Part shown: in pieces, positions 45,101 to 54,631 of the stretch
Layout: each line of letters starts with the position of its first letter
How positions within the stretch are numbered: the stretch's first letter is position 1
NCBI GenBank assembly: GCA_004431415.1
Contig: QPMI01000230.1
Span: forward strand, 78,028 to 142,027
Length of the DNA: 64,000 bases
Origin: Cyanophora paradoxa
Taxonomy: Eukaryota; Glaucocystophyceae; Cyanophorales; Cyanophoraceae
Reading direction: 5' to 3'
The notes under the pieces: generated by a model
Database searches by the model: none
Seen by the model: only the letters and a program-made list of their open reading frames with translations
What the model was told of the DNA's origin: nothing
Translations under genes and position numbers: made by a program

Positions 45101-45530
45101 GATGAATCACGCGCGCGCCTGGCCCACGCCGCTCTCGAACGCGTCCTCGGCGCCGAGCATGACGAAGACCCTCTGAATGAGGTCGTCCTGCGCGGCGCCG
45201 ACAGCTCGGTGGGACCCCCGTGGGCGCAGGAGGTCACGTACGTACCGGGAGCAGGTCAAAGGGAGAGGCCGGCTCGGCCGCTGCCGGCCGCACGCAGCTG
45301 GCGTTCGAAGTTTCCTCTTGAAGAGTCCTGAGCGCGGCCTCGGCCAAGGACTCTTCTTCTTGTCGTCGACGTTTCGCTGCACTTCCAAGTCTGCCAAGCG
45401 TGGCCTCTAGTTCCGCCTCCGCCAGCTCCAGCGTGCTGCCGGGCTCCGCGCGCGCCGGCTCCGCGGCCGCGGCCGTATCCATCCGGCGCTTCCCTCCAGC
45501 CCTCAAAAGTCCAGCTAAACGTCGGAACAT
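42106..45530 (-). CDS. F-box / leucine-rich-repeat protein
   Basis: A likely SCF adaptor. ATG at 45528-45530; the head has LELAEAELEATLGRLGSAAK and PFDLLP. The first intron (donor GTACGTACG) sits inside the F-box, which resumes DDLIQRVFVMLGAEDAFESG, then RRFQRLLYSVAWPSLKICAE. Later exons contain WKPVLWNWTERLLSEQLLSA, VEFARAFAHFVPELGGLL, PEYVERALASWEPAMRFEHM, LEDAAVALFPCTGLQ and LVESLPALANLGLSIAFGHA. SLRQIASLGALQELYCHTPA, AAVARLEGLAGLSLAVRP and CGQLRELHVRVRLARRSTEG follow, all leucine-rich segments. The last exon is ALLDSWLPACDKAWVAARI, stop 42106-42108. The same blocks in the same order occur in the plus-strand gene at 48589. Many introns start GC or are very C-rich. Confidence 0.75.
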
Positions 45531-45625
45531 AGCGCGCGCCGCCGCGCGGCCGTGCGCGCGAAGAAGTTAGAGGGGGTCTTGCCGGGAGCGGGTACACGCT
45601 TTTCGGTTTAGGCACTAACTCTGCG
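45531..45625. promoter_or_regulatory. Putative bidirectional promoter (F-box/LRR / MgtE)
   Basis: 95 bp between divergent starts. Confidence 0.35.
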
Positions 45626-48215
45626 ATGAGCCGGCGAAGCCAAGCGAGCTTCGCCGTCGTCGCGGCACCGGCCGTGACCGGCAGCAGTCACACGGGCGTC
45701 GCGCGGACCGCCGTCTCCGCGTTCGGCGCCCCAATAGTTATCCGGACGGCCGCCGAGCGCAGCGCCGTGTGCTGGCGATGCTACGTCGACAAATCGCCTG
45801 TTCGGGCCGTCGGCGTGCACCGACGCATGCGTCCGAGCCGCCAGTTTGTGTGCACAGCGTCTGCGGCGCCCCTACCGGGCGGTCCTACCCCGAACGAGCG
45901 GAGGCGACGGCCGAGCTTCCGCATGCCTCCGATTGTCGCTCAGCGGGCGCGCGCGCTCGAAGCCATCGAGGCGGTCCTTAAGCAGCTCGGCCGAAGCGTC
46001 CTCCGCGCTCTCCGGCAGCGGCTGCTTGATCTCCTCCGGCGCCCGACGCGCCGGCCGCTGCTGGCGGTGGTGGACTCGTCCTCGGGAGGCGGCACGACGG
46101 CGGCGGCGCACGCGGAGGCGGCCGCGGAGGAGGAGGAGGTGGAGGCGGAGGTCGGCCGCGCCTCCGAGTTCGTCGCCTCCGACGTCCCCTCCATCGACGT
46201 GCGCCCCTCCTCTCCACTCGCCCCCACCCCCGCCCCCGCCGCGCCCCGCGGGGACCCGCAAGGGGCGACTCGGCCCCGCGGGGATGCGGGCATGGGCGGC
46301 GCCCCTCGGGGCGCGCAACCGACGCGCGCGGGCGCAGGTCGCTTTGACGGTCGGCGAGGTGGTCCAGATGCTGCATCAAACACACGAGGCCTCCTGCGAC
46401 GTCCTGCCCCGTGCGCCCCCGCCCCGTCCCGCCGCGCCGCGCCGCGCGCGCCGCCGCCGCCGAGCCGCGTGCGGGGGCAGGGTGCCACCTGGAGCGGCTG
46501 TACGTGACGGCGGACCACGAGACGGCGGTGGAGATCGTGGAGAAGCCGGCGGCGCGGGAGGAGCGGGAGGCGGGCGAGGGGGCGCGGAGCCCGGCCTCCC
46601 CCGCCTCGCCCGGCTCCCCCGCCGACGCCAAGGAGCTCGTCGGCTTCATCTACCTCGACGACCTGGTACCCCCCCGCCCCCCCCCCCCCTCCACCCGCAC
46701 CCCTTCCTTCGCAGGAGCTGACGCCGGGGCGCGCGCGCGGGGCAGCTGCTGAACCCGCCCTCGACGCCCGTCCGCCAGATCCTCCACCGCAACGAGCTCG
46801 TCATCAACGTGCGCCCCCGCGCACCGCACGCCCCGTCAGAGCGCGCGCGTACCCCCGCCGACCCGCGTACCCCCCGCAGGTGCACGAGAAGCGGCAGCAG
46901 TTCGTCCGCAACATCCTCAAGATGGGCCTCCCCAACGCCCCCGTCGTCGACGACTTCGGCCGTTTCGTCGGTCCGCGCGCCTCGCCCCGTACCCCCGGCC
47001 GCAACCGCGCCACCCCCGACCCTCCGTGCCCGGCAGGGATCGTCACCGCGAGCGACGTCGCGACCATCGTGGACGAGGACGCCGGTTCGAGTCCCCGCGG
47101 CGGCGCTCCGCGCCGGGGGCGGGGCCGGGGGTCTGAGGCGGGGGCCCGGGGCAGCGGACGACGTGCTGCGGATGTCGGGGGTGGCGGTGTCGAGCCCGTC
47201 GGCGGCCGTGCGCTCCTACTTCGAGACCCCCTTCCACGAGATGATCAAGCAGCGCCTCCCCTGGCGCGCCCGGCCCCCCTGCCTCCCCCGACCGCCCCTG
47301 ATGGCGCACCCCCGGGCAGGCTCGGCGGCCTGCTCGTCCTCCAGTCCGTCTCCTCCTTGTGCGGCGCACCCCCCCGCCCGCCTCGCGCGGGCCTCGGGGC
47401 GCTGAGGGCGCGGGGCCAGCATCCTGGCGGGCTACGAGGACCTCATCTCCAAGCACCTCGCCATCGCGGTCCCCGCCCCCGCCCGCCCTCCCCGCCGCCC
47501 CCGGGCCCCTCGTGACATCCCCCGGCGCAGCTCTTCCTGACGATGCTGATCGGCACGGGGGGCAACTCGGGGAACCAGAGCTCCGCCCTCGTCGTCCGCG
47601 GCCTCGCCACCGGTGCCCCCGCCCCCCGCCCCTCGCCCCTCGCCCCCCCCGGCCGACGGCGCGGGGCGGGCAGGGGAGATGGAGGGGGTGCGCCCGGCGC
47701 TGCGCGTCCTCTGGCGCGAGTTCCGCCTCTCCCTCGTCATGGCCACGTCCGCCCGCCCCGCCCCGCCCCAGGCCCCCAGGCCCCCAGGCCCCTGCGCTCG
47801 TCCTCGCCCCCTGACCCCTTCCCTCGCGGCGCAGGCTGCTGGGGAGCATCTCGTTCTGCCGCGTGGCGGCGACGCCGCACGCCTCCTTCATGGACGCCGT
47901 GCGCGGGCCCCGGCCCGGCCCGGCCCGGGCGGCGCTGGAGCTGACGGCGGCGCCGCAGGTCGCCATCTCCATCTCCGTCTCCCTCGTCGTCATCTCCGCC
48001 ATGACCCTCGGTGCGCGCCCCCGGCCCCGCCCCCCCCGCCCCCGATCCCAGCGCCCGTGCGAGGGCGGCGCGGGGCAGGCACGGCGCTCCCGCTGCTGCT
48101 GAACCGCCTCAACTTCGACCCCGCGCACTCGGCGGCCCCCTTCCTCTCCACCCTCGTCGACATCGCCGGCGTCCTCATCACCTGCGCCGTCTGCTCCTGC
48201 GTCCTCGGCCGATGA
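45626..48215 (+). CDS. mgtE: MgtE-family magnesium transporter with CBS domains
   Basis: Mg2+ channel/transporter of the MgtE (SLC41-related) family. The start ATG 45626 (MSRRSQASFAVVAAPAV) gives a basic, hydroxylated head that could be an organelle transit peptide; an in-frame ATG at 45923 (MPPIVAQRARALEAIE) is the alternative. Acidic linker, then VALTVGEVVQMLHQTHEA; LERLYVTADHETAVEIVEK, ELVGFIYLDDL, VINVHEKRQQFVRNILKMGL, PNAPVVDDFGRFV and GIVTASDVATIVDED form a CBS pair. The membrane part is YFETPFHEMIKQRLPW, LGGLLVLQSVSS, ILAGYEDLISKHLAIA, then the signature LFLTMLIGTGGNSGNQSSAL with VVRGLATG. LGSISFCRVAATPHASF, QVAISISVSLVVISAMTLG and RLNFDPAHSAAPFLSTLVDI complete it. The Asp near the last helix is retained. 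It ends CAVCSCVLGR, TGA 48213-48215. Confidence 0.9.
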
Positions 48216-48588
48216 CCCGCCCCGTCCCCTCTCCTCTCCCCCCGGCGCCCGCTCCCCGGCGCCCCTCTCTCCCTTTTTTCAAGCACCTCCGCCCGGCCGC
48301 CCGCGATCTCTAGGCGGGGCGGGCGCTAGCCACCGCGCGAAAGCGCAGGTTGCGGCAAGTTGGTCTTTAACAGGTAGGGCCCGATATCGATAAAAAGCAC
48401 CCGCTCGCGTGTACTCGTTCATCTGTACTCGCTGTTGTATGTTCAAGTGCATTTCTAGGTCTAGCTATATAGCGTGACATTTGCGTCCGCCTGTACACGT
48501 GCGTGCCTGACCTGAGGGCCTACCCCCCGGCCCCCCTCCCCCCCCCGGCTGGCAGCCAATCGTCCGAAACCAGCGCACTGCGGCAGCG
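48216..48588. other. Spacer MgtE / F-box-LRR
   Basis: Same-strand gap holding the 3' flank of MgtE and the promoter of the next gene. It includes CTAGCTATATAGC at about 48463 and a C-rich run at 48524-48547. No gene seen. Confidence 0.5.
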
Positions 48589-51500
48589 ATGCTCGACGCT
48601 ATCATCTCTTGGCTCCGGCCGTCGAAGCGCAGGCGCACGACGGACAGCGAGGCGCAGACCATGCCCGTGAAAGAGAGCGAGCCGGATTCGGTCGAGGTAG
48701 CGGAGGCTGCGCCGTCGCCTCGATCAGCCGTGTGCGCTCTCGCATCCGTTGACTACCGTGAGAGCATTCGCTCGCTGTCGGACGAGACGACGTTCCTCTT
48801 CCAGCCGTGGGTCCCCGACATGAGTTTGCACCGTCTCCCGCCTCCGCCGGAGCCCGTCGTGGAAGAAGTCAGCCCCCTCGACAACCTACCTGTGCGATCC
48901 GAGCCCGCCGCGACCCGCCGCCGCCCGCCGTCGCGTTCGCCTCGCCGGCATCGCGCTCACGGGGTGGAGGCGACAGGACGAGCTGCTGCGGCGGATCATC
49001 GTGGCGTGCGGGGCGGAGGCGGCGTTCGAGCAGCTGAAGCTGGGGGCGGTGTGCCGGCGCGTGCGGCGCATCCTCTTCTCCGTCGAGTGGCCCGTCATCG
49101 ACCTCACCGTCGACATGCTCGGCGAGGAGCGCCTCACGGTTGCGGAGGCCGCCAAGCTGCTGCCGCGGCCCGAGGGGGCGCCGCTGAGCTCCAAGGGCGG
49201 CCGCGTCCTCCTCAAGCGCTGGAACGAGCGCATCCAGGCGCGCAAGGTCGCCGGCGCCGTCAAGGCGCGCCCGCCCCGCCCCGCCCAGCCCCGCCCCGCC
49301 CCGCCCCGCCCCGCCCCGCCCGCCATGCGCCCGAGCGCAACATTCGACGCGAGCGGGGGCGGGGGCGCAGCTGGAGATCACGCTGAAGACGCCGGAGGAT
49401 CTGGAGCAGGCCTTCGAGGACCTCCCGGACGCAACCCAGGCGCGCCCGCCCGCCCGCCCTGCCCGACGCCGCCAGGCCCCGCCCGAAGCCAGCGGACGCG
49501 CAGCTAGCTTTCCACACGCAGAGCCTCCCTGTGCGCCCTCGAGGCGGCTGACGCGGGGCGCAGAACGCGATGGTCTCGGAGCTCTCGGACGGAATCGCCG
49601 GCTGCTCGGCCGAGCTCGCCTCGCTGCTGGCGGCGGCCGCCGAGCGCTTCTCCCGCGCCGGCTCCCTGCAGACCGTCTCCCTCTGCGTCGCCGGCCGCAC
49701 CAGCAAGGCCCGCCCGCCCGTCCCGCCCCCGCCTCTAGAGGGAGGAACCTCGGCGTGTGCGAGGGGGCTGACGGGGCGGGGCGGGGCAGGCGCTGCTGGA
49801 GATGGCGATGCACCACGGGGCCCCGCACCTCGAGCACATCCTCGAGGACGCCGCCGTGGCCCTCATCCCCTGCGCCTCCCTCCGCGAGGCGCGCCCCCGC
49901 CCCGCCCCCAAGCAGCGCCCCGCCCCCGGCCGGCCGGCGGCTGACGTCGGCGGGGGCGCAGCTCACGCTGGACTCGTACTCCTGCTGCCAGCCGTCGCTG
50001 CCCTTCTACCCCGCCGCCCTCGAGCCCCACATCCTCGCCAGCGCCCTCGGTACCCCGCTCCCCCTCCTCGTTCATCCCCCCATCCCGCTTCGCGCGGGGC
50101 CGAGGGTGCCCTCGCGCAGGCCCGCACGCCTCGTCGCTGCGGGTCCTGCGGTTCCCCTTCTCCTCCACGCTCGACGCCCCCCACGTCGCCGCCCTCGTCG
50201 CCAGGTTCACGTACCCCCCCGCCGCCTCCCCCCCTCTTCTGAGCCCCCGCCCCCCCCCCCCCCCCCCCCCCCCCGCAGCCTCCCGCACATCGAGACCCTC
50301 GCGGTGTCCCTCAAGGCGCGCCCCCTGCCCCGCCCTCTCTGGTACCCCTCTGACCCCATTCCCGTACCCCCGCAGGCGCAGGACGCGGCCACGTGCTTCG
50401 CGTCCCTCTCGACCCTGAACGCCCTCGCGGAGATCTGGGTACGCGAGCTTTCCCGTCGGCCGCGCCCCCCCCCCAGCCTGATCGCGTACCCCCCTCCCTT
50501 CTCCCGGGGCGTCAGGTGCGGACGCCGGCGCCGCCGGAGACGCTGGCGGCCGGCCTCACGGCGCTGTCCCGCGGCCCCGCCGCCGCCTCCCTCCGCCGCC
50601 TCGTCCTCGGCGGTCCGCCCCGGCCCCCGCCCCCTCCCCATACCCGAGCCCCCCCGACCCTCTCGCAGGGTCGCAGCAGGTGTACGCGAACGGCCTCGCC
50701 GCCGTGTCGACCCTCTCGGGCCTGACCAAGCTCTCCCTCGGGGTGCGCCTGCCCCCCTCCCGCCCCCGCCGCCCCCGGCCCCCGCCCACGCTGCCTCCCC
50801 CTCGCGCGGGCAGATGGACTCGCGGTCGGCCCCCGGGGTGCACCTGCTGGCGCAGCTCACGGCCCTCCGCGAGCTCTACGTCAAGGTGCCCGCCCCTTGC
50901 CCCAGCCGCACGGCCCCCAGCAGCCGCTGAGGCCCGCCCCCCCAGATCCGCCTCGACGGCCACGACGAGGGCAACGAGGTGCCTCCGCACGCCCCGCACG
51001 CCTGCCCTCCCCCGCCCGTGGCCGACGGCGGGGGCCGGGGCAGCTGTGCCGGGCGCTGGCGCCGGTGATGCGGCGGCTGCTGCACAAGGGCACGGGGCGG
51101 GCGCCGCGCACCCCCAGCCTCGACTCCATCGGCCTCTACGTCGTGCCCCAGGCGCGCCCCGCCCCGCCCCGCCCCCCCTCCCACCGGGGGCGCCTCCGAG
51201 AGGCTCGTACCCCGCCAGATCGACGAGGCGGAGGGGGACGCGTCGCTGCCGACGGACGCGCGGGCCTTCGACTCGTCCGCCTTCGCCGACCTCCTCGCCG
51301 CCTCCGCCCCCGCCCTCACCTCCGTCAAGCGCGCCCCTCCTCTCCTTTTCCTCTCCTCTCCTTCTCCCTCCTGATGGGGCGGCAGCTACGAGGTGTACGT
51401 GCGGGCGCCGCCCACGCGGGAGGAGCTGCAGGCCCTCGCCTCCTGCTCCAAGTCCGCCCGCCCCGCCCCTCGCCCCCGCCCGCCCTCCCCCGACGCCCCG

Positions 51501-51940
51501 CCCCAGGCTCGCGACGCTCACCTTCCGCCACCGCATCACCAGCACCGCCGACCTCGCCCCTTACAGGCCCGCCCCGCCCCTCCCGCGCCCGCCCGCTTGT
51601 AAAACTTGGACTGAGGCCTCGCCGCAGCCTGCTGGTCCCGGGGGGCGACCCGGCGCGCGCGCAGCCGCTGCGCCGCGGCGTGAAGGTGCGGCCCCCGCGC
51701 CCGCGAGGGCCCGCACGTGACCCGACCGACGGACCGAGCGCGCCGGGCGCAGCCGTCGGTGTACCTCGGCGTGCCCGCCACGGGCCGCAACCTCGGCGAG
51801 CGCTGCCTCTGGTGCGAGCGTACCCCCCTCCCCTCGCCCCCGCCGTGCTCCTGGCTCAGCCGGCGACCCCCGCGCCCAGGCTGCTGGACTCGTGGCTCCC
51901 GGGGTCGTACGTGAGCTACATCACCTACGAGCCCGAGTGA
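48589..51940 (+). CDS. F-box / leucine-rich-repeat protein, paralogue of the gene at 42106-45530
   Basis: ATG 48589: MLDAIISWLRPSKRRRTTDS. PLDNLP is followed by an intron (donor GTGCGATCC) and the F-box resumes DELLRRIIVACGAEAAFEQL, KLGAVCRRVRRILFSVEWP. Further exons give LEITLKTPEDLEQAFEDLPD, NAMVSELSDGIAGCSAELAS, MAMHHGAPHLEHILEDAAVA, LRFPFSSTLDAPHVAALVAS and LPHIETLAVSLK. FASLSTLNALAEIW, TPAPPETLAAGLTALSRGPA, VSTLSGLTKLSLG and HLLAQLTALRELYVK follow. The last exons give LATLTFRHRITSTADLAPY, PSVYLGVPATGRNLGERCLW and LLDSWLPGSYVSYITYEPE (TGA 51938-51940). Block order and the F-box intron site match the minus-strand gene on the far side of MgtE. At least seven introns here begin GC (after 49263, 49440, 49708, 49888, 50312, 51149 and in the 51328 region). 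Confidence 0.78.
49266..49321 (+). repeat. (CCCCG)n tract in an intron
   Basis: A pentanucleotide CCCCG repeat, about ten units, fills the 5' half of an intron that starts GCGCGCC. Confidence 0.8.
50250..50274 (+). repeat. 25-nt C run before a 3' splice site
   Basis: Homopolymeric C immediately before GCAG. It acts as the polypyrimidine tract of an intron of the F-box/LRR gene. Confidence 0.85.
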
Positions 51941-52238
51941 GGGGCGGCCGAGACAGAAAGGATTCAGCGTGCCCGGCGCAAGAATCGAGGGGCGCACCCC
52001 CGCTCGCGCCAGGCGCAGTCAGATGAGAGCATTGCGACGAGCTGCCTTGGCAGGCGTGCAGTATTAGATATTCTTCACAGCGTTCGCTCCTCAGATCGCT
52101 AGAAAGCAGCGGGAAGCGGCCTCGTGCATGGCCGGTCGTGTGATCACATTAGTTAATTGCAGAAAGAATCATTGAATCTCAGTATACGTATAAATTACAG
52201 AAAACTTGCATAATCATACAGCGCGGGTGGAGGGGCGG
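51941..52238. other. Convergent spacer
   Basis: About 300 bp, AT-rich toward 52140-52200, between the stops of the F-box/LRR gene and the glycoprotein gene. No gene seen. Confidence 0.5.
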
Positions 52239-54349
52239 TCAGGCGTGCTGCTTCTCGAGGGAGGCGAAGTGGGCCTGCCGCGAGACGTACACCCGCCGCT
52301 TCGCCCGCATGTGCTGCACCTGCCCCCGCGCCCCCCCCGCCTTTTTAGCGCCCCCGCTGCCCCCCGGAGGCGCGCCCCTCGGGGCGGGCGGGGCGCACGG
52401 AGTAGAAGCAGACGGCGAGGCTGGCGGTGCCGAGGCAGGAGCCGATGACGGCGCCCACGAGCGCCGGCACCTGCGCCGCGGGGGCGAGCCCGTTGAGCCC
52501 ACCGGTCTCTCTCTCAGAGCCGGGGGGATCTAAGCGCAAGGGCATCCGATGCCGCTCTCCGAAGGGCCACGGACCGAGATGCCGCTGCCGCCGCCGCCCG
52601 ACGAGGAGGCGCCGCCGCCGGCGTCGGTGCCGGCGGCCGCCGTGAGGTTGCCCGCGGGGAGCAGCAGGTCCGACGGCCTGCGCGCGCGCGGGGTCAGCGA
52701 GGGGGCGGGCGGGGCACGGGGCGCGGGGGGGGCGGGGCGGGCGGGCCCGATGAGGGCGGCGGAGAGGACGCGGAAGCCGAGGAAGAAGCGGTTGTTCGCC
52801 GGCGTCGCCATCAGCGTCGGCACCCACTCCCGCAGCTTCTGCCCGCCCAGCACCGCCTGCCCGCAGCTCAGCGGCGCGGTGCTGGGCCCGGGCGGGGCTC
52901 GCGCGCCTGGCCGGCCGGCTCGGCGAGGTCGTGGGCGCGCAGGCGCAGGTGCGTCGCCGAGAAGAGCCGCACCGCCTCCGGCACCTCCGCCCCCGCCCGC
53001 GGTATCTGCCGCCCCGCCCCCGCGGTATCTGCCGCCCCGCCCCCTCGGGGCGGCCCGGGGCGGGCGCACTCGGAGGGCGTCGGCGAGGCCGGCGGCGGCC
53101 GTGTCGGTGGAGTTGACGGAGCGGCCGGGGCCAACCGTCTCCAGCTCGATCCTGCCCCAGGGCGTCAGCCGGCTCCGGGGCGAGAGGGAGAGGGTACGAG
53201 GGCACCGGGCGTCCTGGGACTTGCCGGCGACGGGGGCCCAGAGCGGCTCGGGCGACGCCGCCGGCGTGGGCGAGGGGCGGGCGGGGGCCGGCGTGGCGGT
53301 GGGCGTGGGCGAGGGCCGGCGCGTGGGCGCCGTGCAGTTCGGGTGCGTCGCGTTCGTCCCGTTGACGATCGCCGAGCAGTTCAGCACGAACGGGCGCGGC
53401 GTGGGCGTCGGCGAGGGCCCCCGGGAGGGCGAGGGCGAGGGCGAGGGCGACGGCGTCGGGGTGCTGCCGTTCAGGGGGTGGGGAGGGCGTGGGGGTCGTC
53501 CCGTTCGACGCCGCCAGCCAGCGCCGCCGGGCCGGCGCCCCGCGGGCCGCGCGCGCCGCCTGCCTCCGCAGGGCCGCGGCGGCGGAGCGCGCGGCTGACG
53601 CTGCGGCGCGGCGCGGCGCAGTCAGCGGCGGCGCACACGGGGCCGCGGCGGGCTAACCGGTGGGGTGGACGGAGAGGAAGGCGCCGCCGGCGACGGGCCC
53701 CCAGCCGGACGCCTCACGGGGCTCGCTCCCGTGCTGGAGCCGCAGCCTCGCCGCGCGGGCGGGCGGCCTGCGCGGCGCTCAGCGGCGGGAGAAGAGAGGG
53801 GATTTGAGGGGCGGCGCGCGTTTGGAAGACGACGTGGGCGAGGCGCGCGGGGGCGCCGCCATCCACCTCCGCCGACGCGCTCCGCTCCTCCAGGACCGCC
53901 CCATCGGCCGCGAGGAGCCAGGCGCGGAGCGTGTACTTCCCGCCCGCACCGCCGCTCCCCGCGAACCACTGCACGCGTCCCGATCACGCTCCCGCCGCCC
54001 CTGAGAACGTGACGCGCGGTCATCGAGCGTTTCTCACCTCGCCAGCAGCAAGCGCGGAGCCATCGGCTCCTTGCGTCAGAGGCGAAATATCTAGTTCGAT
54101 CTCCTCCGTAGCCCCTGCGCTGGCGCCTACTCTACAGGAGCCGGGCTCGCTCGAGCTCGGCAAGGGCCTCGGGCACTCGTCGAGCCAAGCCCAGGGACCT
54201 TTCCACGGCGGCTCTGATCCATCGCTGCTGCTGCTACTGCTGCCGCTGGCTGGAAAGCGCAGGGACCGAGCGCCGGGCGGAGCGATGCCCGACACCGCGG
54301 CCAGTAGCGCAAGCAGGGCGAGGGCCTGCAGCGGGCCTCGCCCGCGCAT
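52239..54349 (-). CDS. Type-I membrane glycoprotein with Pro/Ser/Thr-rich stalk (unrecognised family)
   Basis: ATG at 54347-54349 opens a signal peptide (MRGRGPLQALALLALLAAVS). An ectodomain follows with Ser runs, IELDISPLTQG, VQWFAGSGGAGGKYTLRAWL and LAADGAVLEERSASAEVDGG. Later come LNCSAIVNGTNATHPNCT (N-glycosylation sequons), a stalk PSPTPTATPAPARPSPTP, IELETVGPGRSVNSTDTAAA and LSCGQAVLGGQKLREWVPTL. A single helix near the end (ALVGAVIGSCLGTASLAVCF) joins across an intron to a short basic tail (YSVQHMRAKRRVYVSRQAHF, ASLEKQHA). The stop is at 52239-52241. The stalk resembles hydroxyproline-rich linkers of algal surface proteins. The ligand or function is unknown, and internal exon borders are approximate. 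Confidence 0.65.
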
Positions 54350-54631
54350 CCCTGTCCGACGCGACGCTCGCTGGGCCCGTAGCTGGCTAGCCCGCCAGTT
54401 TCGGCTTGGGCTTTCGTGTACCCGCGCCAGGTAGTACCGGGTACACCGTGTTTCCAGGCAGCAGCGCTGCCCTAGCTGCCCTAGCAGCCGCCGCAGGGGC
54501 AGCAGCGTAGAACGCGTTAGCTTCGGGCACACGGCGGATGCATCGCCACGACGTGCGGGCGATTTGAAACTTGTCCACCTCATCGGCGGGCTTAGCCAGT
54601 GCCGACCCGCGCTGCTGCACGCTAGCTAAGG
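54350..54631. promoter_or_regulatory. Putative bidirectional promoter (glycoprotein / coiled-coil genes)
   Basis: 282 bp between divergent starts. It contains CGGGTACACCGTGT and a GCAGCAGCGCTGCCCTAGCTGCCCTAGC-like repeated stretch near 54460-54490. Confidence 0.35.

Noticed and set aside
47075..47105. tRNA-like GGTTCGAGTCCCC
   Set aside because: No cloverleaf around it, and it begins an MgtE intron.
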